From assembly GCA_002914845.1 (NCBI GenBank), contig JXTC01000044.1, positions 1,148,259 through 1,212,258 of the forward strand: 64,000 nucleotides of DNA, written 5' to 3'. Source of the DNA: Trema orientale. Taxonomy: Eukaryota > Streptophyta > Magnoliopsida > Rosales > Cannabaceae. Under the pieces are notes generated by a model. The model did not search any database. It was given only the letters and a program-made list of their open reading frames with translations, and had not been told where the DNA came from. Below, piece after piece: positions 50,395 to 63,459 of the stretch (position 1 is the stretch's first letter; each line of letters begins with the position of its first letter). Both the position numbers and the translations under genes were made by a program.

Positions 50395-50602
50395 CTATTG
50401 GAATAGTGGATGGATTTAAAATTTCCTTGTGCAAAAGGTTAGGCTCAAAACAATGGCAGTGATGCAATGCGAATAAGACTCAAAAACTCGACGTTGAGAG
50501 GGCATCAACAGGTCCAAGACGTGTCAAGTTGTGGAGCAGCAGATAATTGCTCAGTTGGCGGGACGAGTCTCCTCTACTCCTCCTCCGCCATTTTCCCTTT
50601 GC

Positions 50603-50610
50603 TATAAATA
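50603..50610 (+). promoter_or_regulatory. TATA box of the FAN1 gene
   Basis: TATAAATA lies 118 bases before the start codon. It puts the likely transcription start near 50635, just before the GA repeat. Position-based inference. Confidence 0.6.
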
Positions 50611-50644
50611 CAAAATTCTCAGCTTCAAAATTTGGAGGCGGACA

Positions 50645-50666
50645 AGAGAGAGAGAGAGAGAGAGAG
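50645..50666. repeat. GA microsatellite in the FAN1 5' leader
   Basis: Uninterrupted (AG)n of about 22 bases between the TATA box and the start codon. Confidence 0.9.
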
Positions 50667-50690
50667 CGCTCTGGTTCGATTAGGGCATAA

Positions 50691-50714
50691 ATGCTCGAGC
50701 TCTGGTTGGATTAG
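50691..50714 (+). promoter_or_regulatory. Short upstream reading frame in the FAN1 leader
   Basis: ATG to TAG encoding MLELWLD, ending 13 bases before the FAN1 ATG and in another frame. It could lower translation of FAN1 if the transcript starts near the TATA box. Confidence 0.45.
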
Positions 50715-50727
50715 GGCAAGATCAAAG

Positions 50728-53700
50728 ATGCTGAGAGGGAGAGAAAGCTTGATTCGATTGATCGGAAAACGCAGACGAGTCCTTCCAAACCGTCAATCTC
50801 TTCTCTCCGCGCCTATCCAGGTATACTCGCGTTTTTCCTCTTTTTTCATTTTCGAAAATGGTTATCGAAATCGTTATGAAGATTTCGGTTTTTATAGTTG
50901 TGATATGGATATTTTTGTATCTATTTATGTTGTGGGTTGCAGAGCTCGTTGAATCTGTGTACTGATAAAAATGGAAAAGTCGTATCGATTGAGACTTCGG
51001 AAGGATCTTCATTGGTGGATGATGGTGATAACAGGAGTAAGGTGGAGAGTTTTGCGGGTGGGGAAAAACGTTCTGACAAGAGTGAGGAGGTAACTTGCCC
51101 CGTTTGCGAGAATAAAGTTATAGGGAATAATTACATCGTCAACTCTCATCTGGGTATTGCCTGCTATTTCTTCTTTTAGCTTTGCTCTGTCTCAAATTCT
51201 GATGAATGTAATGTATTTTTATTTAATTTAGCACATTGTTTGAATCTGTATCAGTCAGAAACAGGGTTGCTCATTTTTTTTAATATTTGGGACAAAAAAT
51301 TGTTTTGATAGTATTTTTTTTTCAAGCTTAAATGACTTTTCTTTGTTTTCATGAATGACATTTTGTTTTCTGGTCCTTTTTTGTTTTTCTTGGTTCTTTT
51401 AACCTTATTCGGTACTTATGTATTCCAGATATGTGTCTATCAAGAGGATCTGCGAAAAAACGAAAATTGACCCAGCGCACACTTCTTCAAATGAACTTCT
51501 GCTCACAGTCAAAAATTGAAGTTCATTCGTCCGAGAGAGAACAGATGGGAGATGACTTATTACTTGTTAGTTGTGATGAGAGCATTGTGAGGAATGGTAT
51601 TCATGGATTGGCTGATTTTGGGGATGTTGAAGAAAATGACAGTAGCCTGTCGGAATCACTGCTAAATTTAAATTCTGTAACGCGTAATTACATAGATGGT
51701 TCATCAAGGAACCCAATCCATGGTAACAATATGGATGATATCAATGACACGCATTCATTGTCTGTAAAGAATGAGGTGCTTGACGGTGACATGGAAACAA
51801 CTTTGCATGACATATCTGGTGTAATCCTTGAAACTTTTATTGTTGGTCGTAGGTTTAGTGATGAAAAGGAAATAAATTGTGGGGCAAGCATTTTTCTGTT
51901 AAGAGACCCTCATAATGTTAAGGATCCTAATGCTATCAAGGTTCATTTCCAGTTTCTTTGCTTAAATTTGTGATTAATCTTTTACTACGTATTTTTTCTA
52001 GTTCTTATGGAGAGGCCTTACATAGATTTTTTTTTTTTTTTTTGGATTAGGTTATTTCTGCCTATTCTAGAGACTCTAAAGTGCTTGGTTTTCTCCCTCG
52101 TGAATTAGCTCAATATCTATCTCCACTGATTGAGAAGTACTGCCTAATCTTTGAGGTAATAAGTTTCTCAAGCTGGATGATACTTTTGCACTCCTGTTCT
52201 CACAGGCATAATCTCAATGCGTGCAGGATTTAGATTGGTTAGATACATAGAAAACTGTTTTGACAAAGAAAAGGTACTGACAATGAAAAAAGATCTGTGT
52301 CTTTTAGTTTCTATGGTGGTCTGAGAAAAGAATGTGTAGTACTGTTTAGGCAGTTATGAAAATAAGGAAATTCGTATTTTGACATCTTATTTCAGAGATT
52401 TTCAGATCAGATCCGTCTCTACGATCTTTAATGTTGTCTCCCTGCTCTTATTTTTGTTAGAAATTAGTAGCTATGTATTCTATCTACAAGTGAGTGAGAT
52501 TATTTCGATAAACTGCTTCTTATGCTATCTTAAAAATTATCTTTCAGTATGATCCCCTGAGAGTTTGTGGAAAAAAGAAGCCCCGAGGAACTAGACTAAT
52601 ACATTAACCAGGATACGACGGGAACATCCTAACAACTTTTACTTTAGAAGGGTGCTCATCTGTTAGTTTACTTTCAACTGGTTTTTTGAACTTCCATATG
52701 TCTTCGTTAAAAAGATTATTTTATGGATATTGTTTCTGGAGAAATTTTTACAATGGGTAAGACAGCCGGATGTTTGAAAGTAAACCATTAGGAACAAGTT
52801 ATAGGTTGTTTCCGTGGATAAGCTGTTTGATTAGAGTTGCATTTTATAAAATGGTAGATCTTGGTTAAGGATAGCTTAGTAATCTTGTTAGAAGAAAACT
52901 TGTGTTTTAATCTTGATAAAAATATACTTTGATGCTTGTAGCACCAAATATATTTAAGGATCACACATGATTCACAGGGTGCTTGAAGATTAGTTGAAAG
53001 TCTTAATGTTTCTCTTCAGCTTTATGCATAAATCTATGAAATGCAGATATTTTGGAATATCCACGTTTGTTTTCTTTTTCTTTCTCTTTTAATTATTATG
53101 TTGATAACATTCATAGTTAATTTGTTTTCTTTGAAACGATTATGCATGTTCAGTCTTCTGTGGAACTTCTTACAGGGACAAGTCACTGCTGTTCCGAAAC
53201 ACTCCCTTGATGTTGTTCCAGTTCAGATTTTCTGTCACAAGGCTGTATCAAGTGGAAAGATAGAGCAGGATAACATTGAGCTTTTCAGATATTTATGGAG
53301 AAAGACTCAGCAAGTAATTGAGTCCACAAAGAAATATCAAGCTAGTAAAACAAAATACCAACAAAATTTTTGTGTTCTTATAGGAGAAGTTCTAAGAAAT
53401 AGTCTTCACCTCTTCATAGATGGGGAAAAAGATTTTTTGGGTATGAACTCATTTGATTCAAGTCATAAGTATCTTGTTACTTGGGGTTTATTTTTCCACT
53501 GCTTACTGTTATTTATTCGTTGTCTATTGGCAGACTCGTTCAATTCCTTTTCAGATGACTGCCAGAAGCTTTTTGTCCGACTTTATATACGAAAAGGTTT
53601 ATTCTTTTTCTAGAATACAAATCTTTTTTCATGTATTTTTTTTAGCTGTAGTTGTTCCTTTCAGATACATGTCTAGGTTGTAGTTTACATGTTGTTCTAA

Positions 53701-56700
53701 TATTACACTTCTATCTTGTTCAATACTGTTTTATCCTATCCTTTTCATGCTGCATAGGGCCATGGTTTCGCATGTCAAATATTTTCTACTCAGAAATATC
53801 GGATCTTCAAAAGGCAATGAAAGAGCTCTCTGGTGATTTTATTTATTGACTTTTATATGTTACAGCATTTTATGCCAAATTTTTTCAGGTTCAGGCTAAT
53901 TTAAATCTGTTTGTCTTCTCATGCTGCAGTATCAGGCTATGTACGTCCCTTTGAAAATATAAACGAACTGCATGATGATGATGCGAATGATATTTTGAAT
54001 TTGCTCACTGTATCTGAACTACGAGAAATAATGTGCATACTTAAGCAGGTGAGCACGTTCTGATATTTGCTTAAGATTTTGAATTGAAATATATTCTCTG
54101 CAGTAATCTTTGTGTTATGACATTTGTAAAATCTATAGCTGATAGTCGCTACATGCTGAGACTGCCACTAATTAAGAAAGGGGAATACACTAGTATCTTC
54201 GGAAAATTTATGATGCAAATTACATTCTGTAATAAGATTTGACATTGTTTCTAAGCAACTTATCGAGTATGGAAGTAATGTCTGAAGCTGCAGCGACAAC
54301 GTAAATAATACTAGGTGTTTTATGAGTGTTCTGGGTATTCTGGATTTCTAAGTGTAGTTATAATTGCGAACACATATTTCTCTTAATTTTGTGTAATGCT
54401 CTTTTCTACCAGTCTCAAATGCTTATACAGTACTTTAGTTCCTTGTTGGCTGCCAGCATTTTGACCATTGGCCAAATGTATATAAGTTTTGAAACTAAAT
54501 TACGAATTTGACTGACTTATAAACCAGGGGTTTTCTGTATGTCATTCTCTCGACTGGTAAATCATTTGGTTTTCTTTTCCTTATTTTCAGTACATAAATT
54601 ATAAATTTTAGTTGTTTTGGTTGAGTGAGTAAACATTTCAACATGGTTATCCAGCATTGCAGAAGCTAAAGGTGCAAGTGCAATTGACTTTTTTGTTCAT
54701 TTTTAACCCATCACCTGTGGTGGATGGAGCACTTTGGATGGATCCTTCTAAAATTGATTGCATCCCTAGTTTATGCTCCTAAAGTAAGGGATTGGCTTTC
54801 GATGACTACACAGTAAGAGAGCTGTGTGGACAGATACGGGTCAAACATTTAAGCAATGATGGCAGTGCAAGGTTACGTTCTGAGAGAAAATAATTCCATC
54901 TACAAATATAACTCATACCAGCTAAGACTTTTAAAAAGTCAAAGTTATAACATACATGGTCAGATATGCCTTTCAGCGTCCATAATTTCCTTCTTTTATA
55001 CTGTAAGGAAGTAATCATGTTCTTTTTATTGCATCGTTGTGTCCTTAATGTTACACGCTAATTCCTAAATGTGGTTGACAACAATTTGGCAGCTCACTGT
55101 TTCCAGTTTTTGTTGTGCTTATATCAATGAGTTTCTACAAACATGACTATGATACTTTCCACTTTCTAACACACAAAAAAATTATTTCCTTTTCATTTTG
55201 CATCTATTTTAACTGAATTAGAAAATGCTGAGCATGTAGACGACGCATACTTAGAATTTTTCTGGATAAATTAATTACTTATATTGATTAACCATTGGGT
55301 CTGATATGTATATATATATTTTTTCAACTGAATTGTTTGGTTATCTGATGGTTGTCACTTTTTCAATATTTGTCCTTCTGTGGAGGCTTTAGAGTTGTAA
55401 AAATTTTGGCACGAGAAAGCGGGAACTTACTGCATCTCTCCTATCTTCGTATAAAGATGGATTATGGTACAAAATAATTCTCTATTACTGATCATAAAAA
55501 TCTACTTGTTTCTTAGTCGTAAGTCATTTAAGTTTTTTCTTCCATGTTTTTTGGTTTCAATTTGCAGCCCAGCATTACCAAGTATGATTTTGGAGAGAAC
55601 AGGTGCCTGTATCAGAATATCTTCCAAAGCTGAATCTCTTTTCTGGCGTGCAGAGGTTGTCTTCTATTGTTAATCCAATACACACCAGCCCCCAAGCAGG
55701 TCTTTTTGTTGCGTTCTAAATCATTTTCTGCATTTGTGGTCCATGCAGAGGCTTTTCTTTCTAAATGGAGAGCAGGATCTGTCGTCTTTTTTATTAGCTG
55801 ATTTGGGAATTGTCAAGTACCCTACTTACAACTGCATAGTTACAGAACAGATCTTCTCAGATCGAAATGATTTGCTTGCTTATGAAGAGGTGGTGCTTTT
55901 TTTCTTTTCCATCTTTTTGAACTTAGAAGTATTGTAAGTTTTTGTCATATGTGATGTTCTACCTTTCAGGCTATTGAAGTGGCACAAATGGTTGATCAAG
56001 CTCTTGATGAAAATGACAATGAATTGGTTTTGAGATGCATAAAGATAGCTGAATCTCGTATTTCAAATACATCTCCAAAAGCAATAGAAACCTCAACATC
56101 TGAAACACTGGTTACGTTTCTTTCATGTTTTTCAGCATCGTCAGTCTACTCTAAAGTCCTTACACTAGGAGCTTCCTTTCTTGAGCGTGAGCGTAGGTAC
56201 AGATTTTTTTGTTTCCATGTCTTTTTTTCAATTTACTATTTTTATCTCACTATGGTGCTAAGATAGCCATGAGACTTTGACTATGTCGTGGATTGTTATG
56301 TTTCGATTATCAACTGTGGGGCAACCATGATAGAGTATGCACATATATTAAATTACTGTCTGAAGTAAAGGATGCATATGTCTAATTTTTTTTGAAAAAA
56401 TGCTGTGGACCACCTTATGGTGCTACCAGGACTGCACACTAAGAGTATGGGTCCTGCAAATGAATTTTACAAGTGGACCCCACATCTCTGTTAGTATGTG
56501 AAGTTAGCAGTAAAAAGGAACATTTTTCACATGTTAGAGTAGGCTGAAGTCTTACAGAACACATGATACTCATGTAGCTTACTCCAGTTTGGTTCTGTTG
56601 TATGCTGAGAAAATTACTTGTTCTGCCCAGGTATAATGAAGCAATATATTTACTCAAACGGCTGCTAGAGTGCTTCACTTGTGATGGGAGAAGAGGATAT

Positions 56701-58185
56701 TGGATTTTGAGGTTGTCAGTTGACTTGGAGCATCTAGGCTATCATGATGAGAGCCTTTCAGTTGCTGAAAGTGGATTACTAGATTCCTGGGTGCGTGCTG
56801 GCTCAAAAATGGCATTGCAGAGACGGGTCCTTCGGCTAGGGAAGCCACCAAGACGGTGGAAAATACCTAGTTTTGCAAATTTGGTCAAGAGGAAGATCAA
56901 TGAGGTAATTTCTCACTGGTGTTATGCATTTCAAAGTTGTTAACTGTCACTTTAATTCTAAAAATAGGATAATAATAACAGGACATCAAGTTGTTGCCAT
57001 TTTCTAATCTGTGACCCCTCTCTTTGGCAAACAAGTTAGGTTCATGTTCAAGGGAGGCCTTTGAATTCTGTAACAGGCATGAAGAGCAGGTTCTATGGAG
57101 AAGATGACGAGCAATGTGGGGTGGAACAGCTTGCCCTCCAGTATTATGCCGGGGAAGGAGGTGGATGGCAAGGCGTCCACACAGAGAGTGGCATATGGTT
57201 GACTATTTTTGGACTACTTATGTGGGATGTTTTGTTTTCAGATGTACCAAATGTCTTCCGCACTAGATTTCAGGTATTTTTTTACGTTTCTGCTACCAGG
57301 CTTTTGTTTTCAGGATTTCCTGTATTCCTTACTAAAGATGAACAAATATGAACGCTTAGCCTAAGAAGAGTTTGTTAGCCAAATTGTGCTGGACCCTCAG
57401 ATTATGCCTTGTTCATTGCCTGGATAATGCTGTTATTGAATCTTAGTTCCGATACTAGTTATTACTTATATGTATTATTGATATAGAACAAGAGTGAGAA
57501 TTTAGAAGAGATGAGAAAAAGAAGAGAAAGAGAGAGATTTAGGAAGAAGAAAAGAGGAATTTAAAGAAGAGGAAGAACTTTAGAGAGAGCAAGAATATTA
57601 GAGAGAATTTTTGAATAGTTTATATATCATTAATCAAGTTTTAAAATAATGAACATAGAAGAGCTTATTTATAGAAAGACTTTTTGACAAAACTAGGAAA
57701 CTAATATCTTCTAGAAACAAACATAAAAGGAAAACATAAATCTAGTTGTCCGAAATTAAATAACATCTAATAATAAATCTAACTATTCCTAGACGACGAC
57801 GACGATGATGATGATAATAATAATAATAAGGGATACTATCGTTTTTATACTTTGTATTTTGACACTTTGTTGAAATTATACTTTGTGTTTTGGTTATTAT
57901 CAACATTGACTTTAAATTGAAATATGTTACAAATTTATACCGTGACACTAATTTAGAGTAGTTAATTTACCAAGATAATTTAATAAACTTATTCTTCGAT
58001 CAATTTTTATGTAGTTTATTTTTAATTTTTTTAAACAACATCTTGTTAAATTAACTGCTCTAAATTGGTGTCGGAGTATAAATTTGAAATAAATATTAAA
58101 TCTAAAGGTTGATAATAGTCAAAACACAAAGTACAAACTGAATAAAGTGTCAAAATACAAGGTATAAAAATGATATTATCCCTAC

Positions 58186-58226
<41 letters not shown>

Positions 58227-59158
58227 TTTTTTAATATATTGTATTCCATGTCTACATCAGTTATATTTTAGTAAGGATAGTACTGCTTTCCCTGTGTCTA
58301 CTGCAAATGGAGCACACACTCATCTTTACGGAAAATGAAATTCGACATCATTGTTGACAGATCCAACAAAGTCATTTGAAAATAGTATTAGGGGCTTATT
58401 CTCAATCTTCAATATAGACTTTAGAAAAATGTTCTTCGGAATTGCTCTAGTTTTTTCCAACTCTTGTGAAAGGAGAATTGAAAGAAAAGAGCGGTGACTC
58501 ATTATTTTCTAATTTTTAATGGTTGTGTGTTTACCTATGTTCAGTTTGTACAATTTGTCATCTTGCTATATGCACATGGTATTGTGGTATATGCTTTTGC
58601 TTTTCTCAGTGGAGTTGGGAATTCAGATCTTTGTTTTCTTTCTTCTTCTTCTTCTTTCTTTTTTTTCTTTTTTTTTTCTTTTTTTCTTTTTTTTTTATAA
58701 ATCTCATTTTGCAGACTGCTCCTTTGGACTTGGAGACTGATAGCTTTTATTTAGTGAGAAAGAGCAGTATAGAGTCTCATCTACAGAAAATTCATGATGG
58801 CATGGCTGAAGAGATCCTCATCACGTCATGGGAATCATACGTGGGAACTGCTTGCAGGGGAGTTAACTGGAATAGACATACCCTATCTGAGCTCCGAGCA
58901 GCTGTTGCATGCATTGGTGGCCCTTGTTTGGCCTTACTCTGCCGACATCTTGCACAAGGTTACCGAAGCTGGTCGAGTGGAATGCCAGATTTGTTGCTAT
59001 GGCGATTTAACGGAGAATTTGGAGGTGAAGCCAAGCTTGTTGAGGTTAAAGGCCCAAGGGATCAACTCTCCGAACAGCAACGAGCATGGCTATTATTTCT
59101 AATGGATTGCGGTTTTAACACAGAGGTTTGTAAAGTGAGACCTGAACCAACTTCTTGA
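50728..59158 (+). CDS. FAN1: FAN1 homologue: Fanconi-associated nuclease with UBZ, HIRAN and VRR-NUC domains, 15 exons
   Basis: Exons: 50728-50820, 50943-51153, 51429-51940, 52051-52155, 53176-53440, 53534-53596, 53758-53832, 53930-54048, 55393-55466, 55568-55655, 55749-55889, 55970-56196, 56631-56904, 57040-57273, 58715-59158. All introns are GT-AG and all phases join, giving 974 residues, close to plant FAN1 length. FAN1 is a structure-specific nuclease that repairs interstrand crosslinks in the nucleus. Visible: UBZ4-type zinc finger (C83, C86, H100, C104); HIRAN domain about 233-320 (from VILETFIVGRR to YCLIFEGQV); SAP-like segment about 459-505; helical TPR-like repeats about 600-740; C-terminal VRR-NUC with the PD-(D/E)xK residues D919 (GMPDLLLW), E937 and K939 (LVEVKGPRDQL). 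No break found, so it should be functional. ATG 50728 is the first in frame; the leader carries a GA repeat and a seven-codon upstream frame. Confidence 0.93.
57490..57780 (-). mobile_element. LTR-like fragment in FAN1 intron 14
   Basis: Purine-rich sequence followed by a minus-strand TATAAATAAGCTC box (near 57662-57675) resembles the U3/R part of a copia-type LTR lying antisense to FAN1. No ends or target duplication could be fixed. Confidence 0.25.
57830..58182. mobile_element. MULE-type foldback MITE, copy 4 of 4, inside FAN1 intron 14
   Basis: Starts GGGATACTATCGTTTTTATA and ends GATATTATCCC. Flanking 9-mers TAATAATAA and TACTAATAA match at 8 of 9. It was inserted into an (ATA)n microsatellite: tracts lie on both sides (57803-57829 and 58186-58224). 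Confidence 0.82.
58186..58224. repeat. (TAA)n microsatellite in FAN1 intron 14
   Basis: About 13 uninterrupted trinucleotide units, next to the right end of the MITE. Confidence 0.95.
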
Positions 59159-60359
59159 TGTGTGTCACACAACTGGCATTGGCATTGGCATATAAGCAGA
59201 AGAAATTCTCAAGGCTCGGCGACAAAAATGATTTAATGAGGCCCTTAGTAAGTGAATTTCTTATCATTTTTTCTCGCATATATATGTTCCGAAATAAAGC
59301 TTTCACATTCTGTCAGAAATCATAGCGGAAAAAAAAAGAAAGAAAAAGTTTAGAAAACCAATCTGGGAGTGCTTCTGCAGGACAAACCTAGTGGAAAGGT
59401 TTCAAAAGCCAACTTAGGTCTCAGGCAAGTAGAAAACTACTATTGCTACACCTACATTCCAATAACATCAAAGGTATACTAAACACAACTATGTGATTTG
59501 TGTAGTTATAAAGTACATTATATAAATTTATAAGGGTTAAAAAAAAGAAACGCATTGTACAAGTGATGTTATATGACCATCACTAGAGAGTTGTACATGT
59601 GATTTCTTGTGTTATAATAGCCAACATTTTTCTTCTTCTATGTAAGGTGTAATTTTATATTCGCTATTGCGTTATGGCCTGGACTGAAGATTCAAAGCAA
59701 GGTTGGGGGTTATCGGACATGTTGAGAATACAGGGGAGTTGTGGGTAGCCTCAATTTTAAAGAGCATCATAATAATGTAACACGTATGTACACATAATTT
59801 TATTACTTCGTTTGTCTTGTGATTATTGAGAGTTTCGTTTTGTTCCGTAAGACTTTTGAAAAGGTCATCCTTTAGTCATTGTTGACATTTTCCTTAGTCT
59901 TTAATGGAAATGGACTAAAATGAAATTTTTTTTGTTTCAAAGTTCCAGATCGATAGTAAAACTATTTATTGTAGACATTTTCTCATTGTGTTCTTATATT
60001 TAACGGAAAGGTGCATCTATTGCCACCTCTTTTTTCTTATATTCCCATTCCTCATTTAATTTTAAATTAATAACAAAAATAAAATAATATACTTATATGA
60101 AATTAAATGACTATATGTAATATTCAATACTAAAATCTTCTTTCTCAAATAGACTATTCTTTCTTAGTACATTCCTCAAACTCGAATAAAACAGAATGTC
60201 CTTTGAAAAAATCTAAAAAATCAAAATCATTTTATAAGATTAAGTTCTCATTATTATGAATAAATGCACGTTAAATTCTAAACTTCAACTCTTTTATTAA
60301 ATTGACTCTCTCTCTCTCTGGCCTTATAAATTAGACATTCTCAGAACTCTAAAAATTAA

Positions 60360-60480
60360 CTCAGATCTCTCATGAAGCCTAAAATAACTCTCTCAAGTGC
60401 TCTGAAAAAAATTCCTCTTACTCAGATCTCTCATGAAGCCTAAAATAACTCTCTCGTGTACTCTAAAAAAAAATCCCTCA
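60360..60480. repeat. 61-bp tandem repeat, two units
   Basis: Units start at 60360 and 60421. Both contain CTCAGATCTCTCATGAAGCC, then TAAAATAACTCTCTC and an A-run. They differ at a few bases. Confidence 0.85.
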
Positions 60481-63459
60481 AGAACTCCAACTTTTTAGGA
60501 GAAAATGAAAAGGATTAATATTTAGATTTAATCTCAAAAGTTGATTTGTATTTTTTTTAAAACAAAAAATATTAAAAAAAATTCTATAACATCTGTGGTG
60601 AATTTTATCAATAAAGTATGAAGTTGAAGAATGAAGAAGATAAAAATGGATGAAAGATCTTCAAAACTAGCGGGTTAGATAAAAAATTTCAAGATTTGAT
60701 TTAATTCACGTCCAAATTTGGAATAACAAATATTAAAAGGGATGTGTTAAGAAAATGTTTAATTTTTAAATTTTAAAAGAAGTGTTTATTTAGAAAATGG
60801 GCGGAAAAGAAAAAACAAAATGTGACAATAAAGCCACCCTTAAAGAAATTAGCGTCTACCACCACTTTAAAAAGTGTGTTTAGCTATTAATGAAGAAAAG
60901 CCTTAAAAGTTTAAGATCCAATAAGAAATTTTAAATTTTAGTGACCATTAATAGGCTTTTTCTATAGTTTATGGATTAATTGATACTTTATGTTAACTTT
61001 TTTGTGTTCTAGTTTCTAGAGTTTATGGTTTTTGACTGACTTTTGTTAGTTTGATCTAATTAGGGACAAAAAGTAACGAAGAATCAACCAATGCTTTAAA
61101 TCGAACTTTGTTTAGGACCATTCCCAATAACTTTCGTCAACTTAATTATTATTATTATTTTTTGGGTGCTGGAAATTGCTTGTAGGCTTCAAACAATTGA
61201 TTGAGAGTGAAGCAGAATAAGACGCTTTCCCCCCTTCTCCCGAAACCCAATCTTGCTTCCAGAATCCAGATACGAAGAAAAAACTGGTGAAGGGTCATTT
61301 TCGAACATTAATAGTATTAGTGATCTGTGATTGCCGGTATAACCTATTGGAAACGACACCACACTTCCTCATTTAAAGATCATAAGTTCAAATACTCCTA
61401 TCTTCCGAACAGAAGCCAATTCTTCGTATATTCTCTTTCTTTTTTCTTTTTTTTATTCTTTTCATTTCTTTTTAGTTTCTAGGTACTTGAAAAAGCTCAT
61501 GCACCCTTTACCATTGAAAGGATTGGAGTCGCTCATATAGGCCAGTTTTGGCTCAAGTCGACATCATTAGAAAGAAAGTGATATTTCTTTGTTGAGTGGT
61601 TTAACTGGTAACATCTCTTACTTTGGCCAAATTTGGGGGGGAAAAAAATTAGTAAAATAAAGGCAAGGTTTATTTATTTAGTAATCTATCTGGTTCAAAT
61701 TAAAAGGGAAATGTTACATTTCATCAAGAGGATAAACTTCTATTGGGAATCGATTGAAAAGGGCCTAATAGTGGAAAACTTCCACCTCTAAATTGTCATC
61801 AAGTAGAGAGAGTCCCTAATCAGAGACTAATCCACACGCACATATCCAAATTGAGCAATTCCATGCGCATGCTATAAAACCACATAAATGACCTTACATG
61901 AAAAAAGGTATAATTGAACAAATTAATAAAATAAAGTTTTTCAAGTAATTGCCCAATTAGAAAACGGAGCATTAATTGGAAAAATACACAAAGGGGTGAG
62001 AAAGATGATTGTTGGGATCTTTTGAGGAAGGGTGGAAATGATGATAATTGTCATGTGGAAGAGAAACCGAAGATGGAGTTTACTTATTAAAATTCTACAA
62101 AATCCCCTTTTTCTTAGAGTCTCTAGAAATAAGGGTAAGTGTATTGCATGCTTTCCACTACTACAATGATTTGTCCATAGGCAAAGGCATTTTAAAATCT
62201 TACATTATAGAATTATATGCTTTTTGGTCCTTGGAGTATACAACTAGCTGTAATAATGCCCATTACAGAACTATATCTTTAAACCACTTAATTTAAAGTT
62301 ATGGTTGCTTGCTTGCCCGTCCCTTTATGCATGAGATTTCAAAGTTTGTAGCCGACACTTCATTATGCTAGGCCATACTTTGCCTTGTTTCGTTTTTATT
62401 TTCATTTTCTTTTTCTTTTTTTTTGGTTAAATTCTTCGTTGGTGTTTGTCCTTTTAGCCATTGATATTATAATACCGTTGGGTCTCACCCAAAAATGTTA
62501 GCTTGAAAGTATACAAACATATCCGATACGAGACTTAAGACATTTCAGATATGTTTTGAATATAGGAAAGAATAAAATTTTTTGGTCCTTACCAAAATTT
62601 GTTTTTCCTAATTTTGGTAAATTAGTTTGTATTGAATTATCAGAGATCCAAGACTAATAATTCATTTACTAATCTGTAACAAAATCTAATCAAAATAAGA
62701 ATTAAAAGCGGAGTCATGTCACCCAAAATAAAACAACCACGAAGTTACATAAATTTACATATAAGTCATTCTTTATTCCAAAATTTTATATGTCTTGCTT
62801 CTTAACAGTGAAATTAAACAAAAACAAGTATGATACTTACGTTATAGAGTGTCCATCCTCAATTATTAATCGAGTTGAGTTTCAATCTAGGATTAATTGA
62901 TAGGATGATTATCTAGATGTCCTAAAATTACTTATGAAATTACTAATAGGAAGTGTAATCCTAATTCATTTTATTTTATGCTAATTTGATAGTGGAATTT
63001 TTAATTTTCTACAAATATTTGTGGAGACCATTCTATACTAATAATAATAATAATAATAACACGTTCTTTTCGGAAGATAAAATAATAAACGTTTGAATAA
63101 AAACAAATATCATGCAAATTGTAATTAAAATTATATTCAGCTGAGAAGAGCAGCAGTGATGATAGAAATCCACGTCATTCAAACATGACTAATTCATAGA
63201 TCTCACCAGCAAAATATTGTCTTGTCAAATTATTATTATTATTATTTGAATGATGTCAAATTATTATTTAGTATAATTCATTTACTAATTTTTTTTAAAG
63301 CAAATATACATATAATAAATAGACGAGAAGATATTAATTCTATATGATCCTAGAATCTCGCAAGAGTTTGGTCAGGAAAGTTGGTCAGAACTAGGAACTT
63401 CCTTAGAATTTGGGTGGATCTTATCTTTATCTGAATATATAAAAGTTAGGGTTAAATAT

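Noticed and set aside
50632..50727. Upstream extension of the FAN1 frame beyond ATG 50728
   Set aside because: The frame is open but has no ATG and is made of the GA repeat; the first in-frame ATG is 50728.
53041..53175. Start of a separate 190-codon gene
   Set aside because: It reads through the intron before FAN1 exon 5 and ends in the intron after exon 6; the exons join in phase with their neighbours.
58523..58714. N-terminal extension of the last FAN1 exon
   Set aside because: The frame runs through a T-rich intron end; the acceptor at 58711-58714 gives a phase-correct join to exon 14.
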